A stretch of 64,000 bases of DNA. Origin: Gelidibacter japonicus. GTDB taxonomy: Bacteria > Bacteroidota > Bacteroidia > Flavobacteriales > Flavobacteriaceae. The notes beneath the pieces were generated by a model. It worked only from the letters and a program-made list of their open reading frames with translations, was not told the origin of the DNA and did no database searches. Where the stretch lies: contig NZ_BJKB01000004.1 in the NCBI RefSeq assembly GCF_010725055.1, positions 233,087-297,086 on the forward strand, given 5' to 3'. This document shows positions 54,987 to 64,000 of the stretch, piece after piece. How positions within the stretch are numbered: the stretch's first letter is position 1; each line of letters begins with the position of its first letter. The position numbers were made by a program, and so were the translations under genes.

Positions 54987-57900
54987 TTATTTAGCTGGGA
55001 TATACATATCAAAACTGGCACCTTGGTTCAAATTCCCACTCGCTATAATTGCTCCTTCATGATTTTCAATGATTTTTTTAACAATGGCGAGCCCAATTCC
55101 AGTTCCTGAATAGTCGTCTTTACTGTGCAGGCGTTGGAACACTTCAAATATCTTTTCGTTGTATTCTGGTTCAAAACCAATACCGTTATCTGAGTAGCTT
55201 ATATGGTAAAAACTTTCATGATTTGATAATGAAGGAAGGTCCAGTTTCTTAGCTTCTACCTTTTCACAATTAATATTGATGACTATTGGCTGATTAGTTT
55301 TGGAAAACTTTATGGAATTGCTGATCAAATTATGCATGACTTGTTTAAACTGTACTGGAATCACTTCAATCTCACACATATTATGAAGTTTAAAAGTGAC
55401 CTTGTTTTCTTCCAACTCTTCACTTAGAGCCTCTTTAAGATCGTCGATAACATCCAAAAGATCAACGATCTCAAACTTTATTTCTTGAACGTTGGTTCTT
55501 GAATATGCGATTAGATCCTGGATTAAGTTTTGCATTCTGTAAGCCGACTTCTGCATTCTTGTAAAATACTTCTTGGCTCTGTCCGATAGTATATTATATT
55601 CGGTTTCTAAAATCCGGGACGAGAAAGTTTGGATTTTTCGTAAAGGCTCCTGTAAATCATGACTTGAAATATAGACAAAGGACTGTAGCTCCTTATTTAT
55701 TTTTTCAAGATCTATGTTCTTTTCCTCTAATTCGTTGGTTCGTAATTGCACCATGTTCTCCAATTCAGTTGTAAACATTTTTTGCTCCTGAATATCGGTA
55801 CTGGATCCTACCCACATTTTTATGTTTCCATCAACATCTTTCTGTGGAATGGCACGGCTTAACTGCCAACGATATTCGCCATTGTACTTTCTGAAACGGT
55901 GCTCTATCAAGAAATCATTTCCTGTTCTGACGGCGTCGTTCCACTGTTTGATGTTTTCTTCCCAGTCGTCTGGATGCACAATCTGTAACCATCCGTCTTC
56001 AATAATCTTTTCGGGAGTCAATCCTGAATAATCAAAAACTGATTGATTAAAGTAATTGAGATTGCCTTCGGGGTCTGAAGTCCAAACATGTTGCGGCATG
56101 GAATCAGCGAGGAGCCTGAATTTTTCTTCCCTTTCCAATAGCTGTTGCTGAAAAGTGCGTTCTTCAGTAATGTCTCTTACGGTACCTAGTAATCGGATTG
56201 GCTCATTTTTTTTATCATAAAACACCTTGCCTTTGGCGTCAATCCAATGTATGGATTGGTCTTTCCAGATCACTCTTGATTGATAGTGAAGTGTCCCTTC
56301 TGCAAAAGCTTTTTCAAAGGCTTTCTTCCGGATAAGGAGATCCTCCGGATGGATGGTGGTAATAATATCTTTATGGGATAAATGCGTTTTTTCAGGGAAT
56401 CCTAAAATTTCATAACAACGTTCAGAAGCAATGATTTCGCCAGATTTCAAATTGACGTCGTAAACACCTAATTCGCTGGCCTGAATAATGAGTTTTAGTT
56501 TTTCTTCATTTTCTTCTATGAGATGTTTTGCCTTAACCGTTGCAGTAACCTCTGTGGCAACTACCATAACACCACTTATGGAATTGTTTTCTTTTAAAGG
56601 ATGGTAAACAAAATTATAATAGCCAGTTTCTGTTGTGCCATGGCGGTTTAATTTAATTGGAAATTCATAACCGTAGAACGGATTTCCTGTCGCATATAAA
56701 TTGGCAATGATGGGTGCCATGATGTCCTTAACTTCGGGTAAGGTTTCAAAAAGAGGTTTGCCTACGAATTGTTTTTCGGTTTTGTCAATTAACTGCAGAT
56801 AACTTTCGTTGGCCAGTTCAATCACATTTTCTGGGCCTCGGAAAATAACAATACCCAAAGGGGCTTGCATTACCGTATCCCGGAACCTTTTTTCGCTTTC
56901 CTCTACTTTTTGCTTGGCTTGATGAAGTTCAGTGACTTCCGCAGCCGTGTTCATTACAGAATGGACATTGCCGTCCACATCTACAAGTGGAGTGAAACTA
57001 TAATTATAATAATAGGAACTTAATTCTCCATTTTTGACGATTTCAACCTTTTGGTTTTTGGCGTGAAAGGGGATTCCGGTGCGCAGTACCTTACGTATCT
57101 GGTCAAAAATATGTTGGCTTCCAAATTCTGGCAGAATGTCTGAATATAATTTCCCCACCACATCGTTCCCTTTTCCCCAGGCATCCATGATTGATTGATT
57201 GGCAAGAGATATCCGCATGTCTTCTCCTGCAAAAACTCCGATAGGGAAAGGCGCACTTTCTACTAAAGCACGAATGCCTTGTTCACTCTCTTCTACTTTT
57301 TTCCTTGCTTCTACCTGCGGTGTCACATCGACACCTATTGCCATTATCCCATTGATCTGTCCTTCGATATCATAAAGTGCTTCAAATGAAAAATTGATGT
57401 AAACAAGTATATTTTCGCCATTTACCGTAAAACTAACTGGCATTTCTGATGTTGAAAAACGGTTTCCGGTTTTGACCACATCATCCACAAAATCTTTTAT
57501 CCCTTGCGACAAAAGCTCCGGCATGGCTTCAAAAATAGGTTTGTTCAAGATCTGTTCCTCAGTTCTTCCCCATATTTCGAGTGCCAATTTATTGGCGATT
57601 TCCACACGGTAATCATCTCCCCTCATAATAGCTATGGCAACTGGTGCTTGAAGAATCATGAATCGAAGCAGCCTTTCACTTTCTTCTATTTTTTTTCTTT
57701 CCAAGGCCCTATTGGTGACATCTTCCAAGGTCCCGGTCAATCGGTAAGCTATATGGTCTTCATTAAAAAATGCTCTGCCTTTGGCATGGACAATTGTTTG
57801 TGACTTTGATGATGCGTTTACTATAGTGTATTCTATATCATAGATTCCTGACGAATCATATTCCAAAACTTTCGCAATGGCATTCATTACACGTTGTCTA

Positions 57901-58574
57901 TCGTCTTTTACAACTGCTTCCAGAGCATCTTCCAGTTTAATTTCCTCATCGTGTGGCAGGCCAAACCAGGTCTTTAACTTGGTGTTTGCAGAGAACTTAT
58001 TGGTTTTGGGGTTATAATCAAAAGTGCCTAACTGAGTAGTCTCTATAACAAACTCGAGTTCGTTTTTTTTCTCTTTTAAAGCGTCTTCTGCTTTCTTTTT
58101 ATTGGTTGTTTCTATTACGGTCACCAGAACTCCGCCCACCTCTCCAGAGGCTGTTTTTATAGGGCTGTATGCAAAATTAAAATAATAGTTTTCAATTTCT
58201 CCATATCGATTTAATGGTAGCAGAAAATCCGGAAAACCAATAGGCTCTCCTTCCATCACACCTTCAAACATTGGTCCTATGATGTGCCAAGCCTCTGAGA
58301 AGGTTTCTTTTGTACTGATGCCTAAAGCTTGAGGATGTTTGTTGTCGCCCAAAATAGGACGATACCCGTCATTATAGATCTGGGTATAGTCTTTACCCCA
58401 GGCTATATACATTCCAAAAGGATTATTGAGCATGACACTGACCATGGTTTTTAAACTCTCAGGCCAGATCGCAGGATCTCCTAATGGTGTTTTGCTCCAA
58501 TCTTTGGCTCTGATCAGATTGCCCATTTTGCCGCCACCATTTAGAAAATTATATTTTATATCGTTTTTGGCCAT
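54987..58574 (-). CDS. Multi-PAS soluble histidine kinase
   Basis: I see about seven PAS-type units in this 1195-aa protein. One is at the N-terminus (SKTPLGDPAIWPESLKTMVS). Six more each follow an EExE-type linker (such as KKVEESEQGIRALVESAPFP and QQLLEREEKFRLLADSMPQH). HisKA has His972 in SSHDLQEPLRKIQTF. The ATPase domain has NLISNSIKFS, DNGIGFEP and GTGIGLAIVKKI. No membrane helix is present, so it senses in the cytoplasm; several PAS units may bind haem or flavin, which cannot be read. It begins eight bases after a response regulator. The HisKA region closely resembles that of the CHASE3 kinase next door. Confidence 0.95.
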   Translation of the reverse strand: MAKNDIKYNFLNGGGKMGNLIRAKDWSKTPLGDPAIWPESLKTMVSVMLNNPFGMYIAWGKDYTQIYNDGYRPILGDNKHPQALGISTKETFSEAWHIIGPMFEGVMEGEPIGFPDFLLPLNRYGEIENYYFNFAYSPIKTASGEVGGVLVTVIETTNKKKAEDALKEKKNELEFVIETTQLGTFDYNPKTNKFSANTKLKTWFGLPHDEEIKLEDALEAVVKDDRQRVMNAIAKVLEYDSSGIYDIEYTIVNASSKSQTIVHAKGRAFFNEDHIAYRLTGTLEDVTNRALERKKIEESERLLRFMILQAPVAIAIMRGDDYRVEIANKLALEIWGRTEEQILNKPIFEAMPELLSQGIKDFVDDVVKTGNRFSTSEMPVSFTVNGENILVYINFSFEALYDIEGQINGIMAIGVDVTPQVEARKKVEESEQGIRALVESAPFPIGVFAGEDMRISLANQSIMDAWGKGNDVVGKLYSDILPEFGSQHIFDQIRKVLRTGIPFHAKNQKVEIVKNGELSSYYYNYSFTPLVDVDGNVHSVMNTAAEVTELHQAKQKVEESEKRFRDTVMQAPLGIVIFRGPENVIELANESYLQLIDKTEKQFVGKPLFETLPEVKDIMAPIIANLYATGNPFYGYEFPIKLNRHGTTETGYYNFVYHPLKENNSISGVMVVATEVTATVKAKHLIEENEEKLKLIIQASELGVYDVNLKSGEIIASERCYEILGFPEKTHLSHKDIITTIHPEDLLIRKKAFEKAFAEGTLHYQSRVIWKDQSIHWIDAKGKVFYDKKNEPIRLLGTVRDITEERTFQQQLLEREEKFRLLADSMPQHVWTSDPEGNLNYFNQSVFDYSGLTPEKIIEDGWLQIVHPDDWEENIKQWNDAVRTGNDFLIEHRFRKYNGEYRWQLSRAIPQKDVDGNIKMWVGSSTDIQEQKMFTTELENMVQLRTNELEEKNIDLEKINKELQSFVYISSHDLQEPLRKIQTFSSRILETEYNILSDRAKKYFTRMQKSAYRMQNLIQDLIAYSRTNVQEIKFEIVDLLDVIDDLKEALSEELEENKVTFKLHNMCEIEVIPVQFKQVMHNLISNSIKFSKTNQPIVININCEKVEAKKLDLPSLSNHESFYHISYSDNGIGFEPEYNEKIFEVFQRLHSKDDYSGTGIGLAIVKKIIENHEGAIIASGNLNQGASFDMYIPAK

Positions 58575-58582
58575 GCGATTGC

Positions 58583-59029
58583 TTAAGGTCGAATGATAAA
58601 ATTATCTCGCGAACGTTGTTGAATGGAAGTATCGCCAAACAGCGTGACTACTTTATTAATAACGCTTTTTATACTTTCAAATTCGGCTGGTTTTTGGATG
58701 TAATGATGGGCCCCCATGTCATATAAACTATTGACTACAGTATGATCAAGCGAAGTAGAGTAAATAATAATTGGGATATGCGATAAGTTATCTGAAGCTT
58801 TAATTTCTGCAATACATTCCATTCCCGATTTCTTTGGCATGTTGAGGTCCAAAAAAATTAAATTTGGATGAGTGTGTGGGTCGTTGACTAAAAAACCCAT
58901 AAGCTCAACGCCGTTGTTTAAAATGGTCAGCTCGCAAGCGCCCGATATCTCATCTATGGCGTCCTTAAAAAAATCGCAGTCGTCTATATCGTCATCTGCA
59001 AGCAATAGATGTAGCTTTGTTTTTTCCAT
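58583..59029 (-). CDS. Single-domain response regulator
   Basis: This 148-aa receiver has ADDDIDD (11-17), the phosphoacceptor Asp61 in LFLDLNMP-like FLDLNMPKKSG and the lysine in YIQKPAEF. It has the same length as and is clearly similar to the regulator at 53782-54228, suggesting an old duplication of the kinase/regulator unit. It is the first gene of its operon, eight bases before the multi-PAS kinase. Confidence 0.95.
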   Translation of the reverse strand: MEKTKLHLLLADDDIDDCDFFKDAIDEISGACELTILNNGVELMGFLVNDPHTHPNLIFLDLNMPKKSGMECIAEIKASDNLSHIPIIIYSTSLDHTVVNSLYDMGAHHYIQKPAEFESIKSVINKVVTLFGDTSIQQRSRDNFIIRP

Positions 59030-59523
59030 TTTATAAAATTAGAATCAAGAATGTCATTGGATTTATGTCTTTGCAATATAGCTTTTCTGTACAACTTAAA
59101 ATGAAATAGTATTGAATTGGTATTATTGAACCTACTTGATTTTTCCAACTTATATGGTTGCCATCCTTAACAAAGGATAGACATTAAAAAGTAGCGTGGC
59201 GCATGAAATCCTTCTTGAGGCAATTGGTAGCGGCAATATCCAAAATAACTTCAACCTACCTTTCAATATAGAGATGACAAGGATACTGCAACCATTTATG
59301 AAACACTAATTTAGGAATTAATTTTATATTTTGTGTGCGATTATTTTTTTCAACGGTGTTTTTTATTGCCATAAAATGATAGGATTAGATTGAGATCTAA
59401 GTTTAAAAAGAGGAGAAAGCAAGGTATCAAATGATAAAATTGATCTTTTTTTTTGGTGCTGGATTTAACGAAGTCTGAAAAAAACATGAATTCGGGCAAT
59501 CGTTAAAAAATGAAGCAGTATTT
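59030..59523. other. 494-base gap, divergent promoters
   Basis: AT-rich gap between the divergent response regulator and broken AraC genes. No gene, RNA or strong repeat is seen. Confidence 0.4.
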
Positions 59524-60360
59524 ATGTTATTTTTATACTTAGAAGATGATATCGAGATGGGTAGTATCAACATGGTAAAAGGAGATAAAAGTGACGCTTG
59601 GCTAATTCGGCGGTATGAAGCTTATCAATTTAAGGGTCCATCTGTTTCCGACAAATTTATTCCCCGTCCTTTTATCTACCTATTATTCCATTTTAAAGAC
59701 CGACCTCTCATAACTCAAGAACCACCTATAAAATTAGAACCTTTTTTTGTGGCGCCCATTGTGCCCGAAGCTTTTACATTGACTTTTGAAGGAGAGTTGG
59801 ACTCCTTTGCAATTGCTTGCAATGCCACTGTGTTCTCGCGTTTATTTGGGGTTGACTTGTCCCCCGTTTCAAAGTGAAGTATAAATTTGCCGCAAGCTGT
59901 TTTTTTTAAGATCTGGGAATCACTGGCAAATCTTACGACCCCAGATGAACGAATCGCTTACTTTTCGGAGTTTATCAATAAAATGCAAAAGACAGCTTAT
60001 TCTCCAGATGCTGTGGATATACTCTATGCTAAAATTGTTGAAAAGAGTATCACGACACCACTAAAAGTCATTTTTCAAGAGTGTCATGCCAGTAAAAGTA
60101 CCTTGCTACGGAAATTCGTCAAGCGTACGGGCGTGAGCCCTAAAACTTTCGCTAGGATTGTTCGGTTAGATTATTTATGGACAAAGATAAAAGATGAGAA
60201 TGCTGTCGATTATCAAAGTTTGGTATTTGATGGTAATTATTATGATCAATCCCATTTCATAAACGACTTCAAGTCCATCGTAGGCGAAACGCCTGGATAT
60301 TTTTTTAACCGCAATCTCAATATTGTAAAACTGTTTTCCGGAAGGTCGGACGGGGAATAA
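59524..60360 (+). pseudogene. AraC family regulator interrupted by an in-frame TGA
   Basis: Two pieces are in the same frame and separated only by TGA at 59875-59877. The first (117 codons, ...LFGVDLSPVSK) is the usual N-terminal domain of a Bacteroidota AraC group (DUF6597-like). The second continues at once (SINLPQAVFFKIWESLANLT) and holds the AraC helix-turn-helix (ASKSTLLRKFVKRTGVSPKT, then FDGNYYDQSHFINDFKSIVG and ETPGYF). Without the stop it would be a normal ~278-aa regulator. The simplest view is a nonsense mutation, but the DNA-binding part could be restarted at a TTG at 59887. Confidence 0.8.
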
Positions 60361-60538
60361 TAAATGGGACTTTTTTCCAATCAAAGAAATTCTGTCTGGC
60401 ATAACTTCATAGCTTGAATATGAATCCTTTTTATTTAGGTATCCATTAGGTTCAGCTTTCCTTTCTTGGATATATTTTTTATACGAAATGGAAATATAAC
60501 GAGGTGGAGCCAAGTTCAAAATCCTAAAAACTAATATC

Positions 60539-61390
60539 ATGAAAAATTCGAGTTTAAAATTTAGCAGTTTGCTTATAATGTTTTGTGTTACAAGCCTGCT
60601 TTTCGCCCAGGAAATGGACGCGGAGGGATGTAAAGACCATCCGTTTTTTAACCGTCTTGAAAACTACTATATCGACGGATGCAAAGAGAACTATAATGAA
60701 TATGAGTTTATGATGTGCAATGACAAAACCCAAATATTAGAAGGTACACTCATTGATATCCTTTACACTTATGACGGTCCTTTCGTTCCAAATTTACCAA
60801 GTAAATTGCAGGTCATCAGAAACTATGAAAATGCAATCGCAAAAATGGGTGGACAGAAAGTGTATTCCAGAACTACGGATGACGGGGGTTGGACGGGTGC
60901 GACCTTCCATCTTCAAAAAGATGGATCCGAATATTGGTTGGGAATTTACGATTTAATCAATAATCCCGTTGATCAGTTCACTTTTGTTCTACTGACCGTC
61001 CAAGGAATGAAGCAAGAAATTACCGCCAATGAAATGTTCGAGAAAATCAATTCAGGCCTCCCAATTACACTCTATATTAATTTCGAAACCGGAAAATCAG
61101 CTATTAAAAGCGACTCGGAAAATATCGTGGAAGAACTTTACCAAATGATGAATGAGAATCCTGAGCTCAACATCTTGGTTGAAGGCCACACGGACAATGT
61201 GGGCAACAAGGCTTCCAATCAATCATTATCCGAGAAGCGTGCCACCGGCTTAAAAACGGCTTTAGTAACTAAGGGGATCAGCAGTAGTAAGATTGAAACG
61301 GTTGGCTTTGGGCAGGATCAACCACTTGCTGACAACAGTACAGATGAAGGCAGGGCCAAAAACAGGCGCATCGAGATTAAAAAAATATAA
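60539..61390 (+). CDS. OmpA family protein
   Basis: This 283-aa protein has a signal peptide (MKNSSLKFSSLLIMFCVTSL, cleaved after LLFAQ). A middle domain (about 25-165) is not recognised but contains paired cysteines (EGCKDHPFF, GCKENYNEYEFMMCND). The C-terminal OmpA domain includes LYINFETGKSAIKSDSENIV, EGHTDNVGNKASNQSLSEKR and GRAKNRRIEI, which bind peptidoglycan. It links the outer envelope to the cell wall. It stands alone, downstream of the broken AraC gene. Confidence 0.93.
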   Translation: MKNSSLKFSSLLIMFCVTSLLFAQEMDAEGCKDHPFFNRLENYYIDGCKENYNEYEFMMCNDKTQILEGTLIDILYTYDGPFVPNLPSKLQVIRNYENAIAKMGGQKVYSRTTDDGGWTGATFHLQKDGSEYWLGIYDLINNPVDQFTFVLLTVQGMKQEITANEMFEKINSGLPITLYINFETGKSAIKSDSENIVEELYQMMNENPELNILVEGHTDNVGNKASNQSLSEKRATGLKTALVTKGISSSKIETVGFGQDQPLADNSTDEGRAKNRRIEIKKI

Positions 61391-61501
61391 ATCCACATGG
61401 CAGGATTTTTATAAGAAACCGCAAAAATCACTATATTGGTATCTTGTAAACGAACGAATTTTCTATTATAAAATGGATTTTCCGTTAAAAACCACCTGTT
61501 T

Positions 61502-62056
61502 ATGATTGGATATATTGTTTTGGGCGTTATTGTCCTACTTGTTTTTTTAATGGTCTCAGTGTTCAACAACTTTGCCAAAAACCGAAATGTTGTAAAAGAT
61601 GCTTGGGGCAATATTGATGTGGCTCTGAAACGCCGCTACGATTTGATCCCCAACCTTGTAGAAACAGTGAAAGGCTATGCCACACATGAAAAAGAGACGT
61701 TTGAAAAGGTCATTCAGGCACGTAATGCGGCAATGCAAGTGCCGGATGGCGATATCAATGCACAGATAAAGGCAGAAAACCAATTGCAACAAACACTGCG
61801 CAGTATTTTTGCGCTGAGTGAAGCCTATCCTGACTTAAAAGCGAATGCAAGCTTCCTCGATTTACAGAACAAGCTCAATGAGATTGAAGAAAACCTTGAA
61901 CGAAGTCGCCGCTATTATAACGGAACGGTTCGCGAAAACAATACCTATGGCGAAAGTCTCCCTGGAGCTCTATTTGCTAGTATGCTTAAGTACCAACATT
62001 TTGACTTTTTTGAAGCTGATGCTGCGAGCAGAGAGAATGTGAAAGTAAGTTTTTAG
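61502..62056 (+). CDS. lemA: LemA family protein
   Basis: The 184-aa LemA protein has one N-terminal membrane helix (MIGYIVLGVIVLLVFLMVSV) followed by the family's core: VKDAWGNIDVALKRRYDLIP, NLVETVKGYATHEKETFEKV, SEAYPDLKANASFLDLQNKL and EIEENLERSRRYYNGTVREN. The function of LemA is unclear. It is followed 86 bases later by a DUF2207 protein, a pairing common in bacteria. Confidence 0.95.
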   Translation: MIGYIVLGVIVLLVFLMVSVFNNFAKNRNVVKDAWGNIDVALKRRYDLIPNLVETVKGYATHEKETFEKVIQARNAAMQVPDGDINAQIKAENQLQQTLRSIFALSEAYPDLKANASFLDLQNKLNEIEENLERSRRYYNGTVRENNTYGESLPGALFASMLKYQHFDFFEADAASRENVKVSF

Positions 62057-62141
62057 CGACTTAATTAACTATGAATCCCCCGGCATTTCTATATGCTAAT
62101 TTTTGAAGCGCAACATTTCTGCGTACTTTAGACTTGTGTCA

Positions 62142-63839
62142 ATGAAACAGTTATCATTTTTACTCCTTGTTTTTCTGAGCCTGAATTTTGGGTATGGCCA
62201 AGATTTTACGGTCGAGCATTATACAGTAGAAATTACTATTCATGAGGAAGGATATTTTGACGTCGTGGAAAACTACGATCTTACTTTCGAAATCCCAAAG
62301 CACGGCATTTATAGAGACATCCAAACCAAATATGATCTTTTGACCGAAGCCGGCAACCAAGAAATTCGAAAAATTAAGATTAGTGATGTTGACGTGCCTG
62401 GACACACCTTTGAAACACCATCCGGATTTGAACAGAAATTGTCGGGAACTTATCAAATAAAAATTGGTGATGCTGACAAGACTGTTATGGGGCCGCAACA
62501 CTATCAAATTAAATATAGAGTACATAATGCTTTTTTACATGAAACCGATGGCGTCAAATTCTATTGGAATTTAAAGCCCAGCGATTGGAGGACTACTTTT
62601 AAGAATATTGAATTTAAAATACATCTGCCGTCTTCAGCTACGGTGCGATCTGATGATGTGTTTGTATATTCTGGATATATAGGTGAGACGTCCGAAAGTC
62701 AAGAAATTGACTTCACTGTAGCGAATGGTACAGTAGAAGGCAGAAGCAAACCTACTTTTCTTTCTGATCAAGGGCAAAGTGTGACTATTCTGATCAACTT
62801 ACCTCCAAATGCCGTTGCAGAAATTAAACCGTTATGGCCTTTTTGGACAGATTACGGTTGGGTGTTTGTGTTGGCTGTGTTGCTCGGTGGATTTTACATG
62901 ACTTGGTCGCGATATGGTAAAGATGATAAAGTGGTAAGTATCACCAGTTATTTTCCGCCTGACGGGATGGATCCTGCCATGGCTGGATTCTTGATCAATG
63001 ACGCCGATGATATTTCTGATCTGATTTCGTTGATTCCCTATTGGGGCTCAAAAGGGATTTTGAGAATTGAGGAGATTCCAAAGAAGGGCTGGTTTTCATC
63101 AGCCGACACCAAGCTGATTGCTTTAAAATCGTTGCCTGAAGATGCCACTGGCTATGAAAGGACCATCTTTAATGGACTTTTTGGGAGTTCTATAATTCCA
63201 GACTCTACAGAAGTGCGCATCAGTAGCTTAAAAAATAAGTTCTACACCACCATGAGCAGTGCCCGTAGCACTTTAAAAAATGCTGCCAAACCCTATTATG
63301 ATAAAGGTGCCAAGCGCGTACAGATTATTACTTATGTGGCTTTGGTTTTATTAGGGCTTGTGTTGGCACCATTGCTATTATTTGTTTGGGGTTTTATTGC
63401 CATGTTTGCTGTGATCATTTTGTTGATGATCCTGCTCTTCATGAACAAGTACATGATAAAAAAGAATGCCAAAGGAAATGCTGCATTCTCTGAGTTGAAA
63501 GGCTTTAGGCAATTTATAAAGGTGGCTGAAGTCAACAAACTAAAAATGCTGATTACTGAAGATCCGCATTATTTTGAAACGACCATGGGCTACGCTTTGG
63601 CGTTTGGTTTGTTTGATAAATGGGCAAGTAAGTTTGATGCCTTAAATGTGCCACCACCTCAATGGTATAGTTCATCATCAACAGTGCCTTTAACGATGAA
63701 CAGTTTTTCGAATTCTTTTGCCAATACCATGTCATCAGCAAAATCTACAATGGTCAGTTCGCCAAGCAGTAGTGGTTCCTCGGGAGGCGGTGGATCTTCA
63801 GGAGGCGGATTCGGCGGAGGTGGAGGCGGGAGCTGGTAG
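62142..63839 (+). CDS. DUF2207 membrane protein with glycine-rich tail
   Basis: The start at 62142 (MKQLSFLLLVFLSLNFGYGQ) is preferred because it gives a clean signal peptide; the frame is open 13 codons further upstream. The 565-aa protein has a large periplasmic DUF2207 beta domain (FDVVENYDLTFEIPKHGIYR), a membrane helix near DYGWVFVLAVLLGGFYMTW, a cytoplasmic segment, and a helix pair near YVALVLLGLVLAPLLLFVWG and FAVIILLMILLFM. The end is a serine/glycine tail (SGGGGSSGGGFGGGGGGSW), typical of this family. Paired with lemA; function unknown. Confidence 0.9.
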   Translation: MKQLSFLLLVFLSLNFGYGQDFTVEHYTVEITIHEEGYFDVVENYDLTFEIPKHGIYRDIQTKYDLLTEAGNQEIRKIKISDVDVPGHTFETPSGFEQKLSGTYQIKIGDADKTVMGPQHYQIKYRVHNAFLHETDGVKFYWNLKPSDWRTTFKNIEFKIHLPSSATVRSDDVFVYSGYIGETSESQEIDFTVANGTVEGRSKPTFLSDQGQSVTILINLPPNAVAEIKPLWPFWTDYGWVFVLAVLLGGFYMTWSRYGKDDKVVSITSYFPPDGMDPAMAGFLINDADDISDLISLIPYWGSKGILRIEEIPKKGWFSSADTKLIALKSLPEDATGYERTIFNGLFGSSIIPDSTEVRISSLKNKFYTTMSSARSTLKNAAKPYYDKGAKRVQIITYVALVLLGLVLAPLLLFVWGFIAMFAVIILLMILLFMNKYMIKKNAKGNAAFSELKGFRQFIKVAEVNKLKMLITEDPHYFETTMGYALAFGLFDKWASKFDALNVPPPQWYSSSSTVPLTMNSFSNSFANTMSSAKSTMVSSPSSSGSSGGGGSSGGGFGGGGGGSW

Positions 63840-63880
63840 GTTTTGTTTGTTTAGAAGCTGGCTTCAAAACATAAAAGAGG

Positions 63881-63918
63881 TCGTCTAAAAAGTAATTTTT
63901 AGACGATTTTCTTTTTGG
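63881..63918 (+). terminator. Rho-independent terminator of the lemA-DUF2207 unit
   Basis: TCGTCTAAAAA (63881-63891) and TTTTTAGACGA (63896-63906) pair perfectly around GTAA, followed by TTTTCTTTTT. This is a strong terminator 42 bases after the stop codon. Confidence 0.9.
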
Positions 63919-64000
63919 TTAAGTTTAACTTTGTATGATAGTTTAATATACTAGGTTAAAATAGCGTCAATAAAAAATTGAAAAAGTTGGCTTATATGGT

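Overview
The window looks like a chromosomal segment of a Bacteroidota bacterium, most likely a Flavobacteriaceae member. It is AT-rich. Promoter-like elements follow the Bacteroidota pattern (TTTG, about 19 nt, then TAnnTTTG; a textbook case precedes the tRNA). One secreted peptidase carries a type IX secretion C-terminal sorting domain, and single-domain response regulators sit beside PAS histidine kinases. The species cannot be named from the sequence alone.

Layout. 1-10.6 kb is a housekeeping and metal region: the start of a lipoprotein (possibly a di-haem peroxidase) divergent from a DtxR/MntR-type regulator, an S9 peptidase, ferrous-iron uptake genes feoA-feoB with a tiny FeoB-associated Cys-rich protein, an SCO protein, a type IX secreted M1 aminopeptidase and the RseP site-2 protease. 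A tRNA-Asn gene with its own promoter and terminator follows, preceded by an interrupted copy of its own 5' end.

11.1-25.9 kb is a composite CRISPR region. An apparently complete type I-B system lies on the minus strand: cas8-cas7-cas5-cas3-cas6-cas1-cas2-cas4, then a leader and 39 repeats with 38 spacers. It sits exactly between remains of a type II-C system. To the right are two tracrRNA-like genes and a cas9 cut off after about 460 residues; to the left are one and a half II-C repeats with a single 30-nt spacer. The simplest reading is that a I-B cassette replaced the middle of a II-C locus.

26-31 kb holds a higBA toxin-antitoxin pair whose toxin gene is frameshifted by a 5-bp duplication, gene-poor decayed DNA, an orphan contractile-tail-sheath-like protein with an N-terminal export signal, and a PAS-LuxR regulator. 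31.2-47.4 kb is the most unusual part: a tightly packed five-gene operon with a subtilisin-like protease followed by four very large proteins (about 1134, 1115, 1869 and 626 aa). One of these resembles DUF6603; the others have no function I can name. Together with the sheath-like gene this is the best candidate for an undescribed system.

47.4-64 kb returns to more ordinary content: a GH29 alpha-L-fucosidase lipoprotein, AraC regulators (one broken by an in-frame TGA), a small DUF5670-like membrane protein, two histidine kinase/response-regulator pairs, an OmpA-family lipoprotein-like envelope protein, and a LemA-DUF2207 pair closed by a strong terminator.
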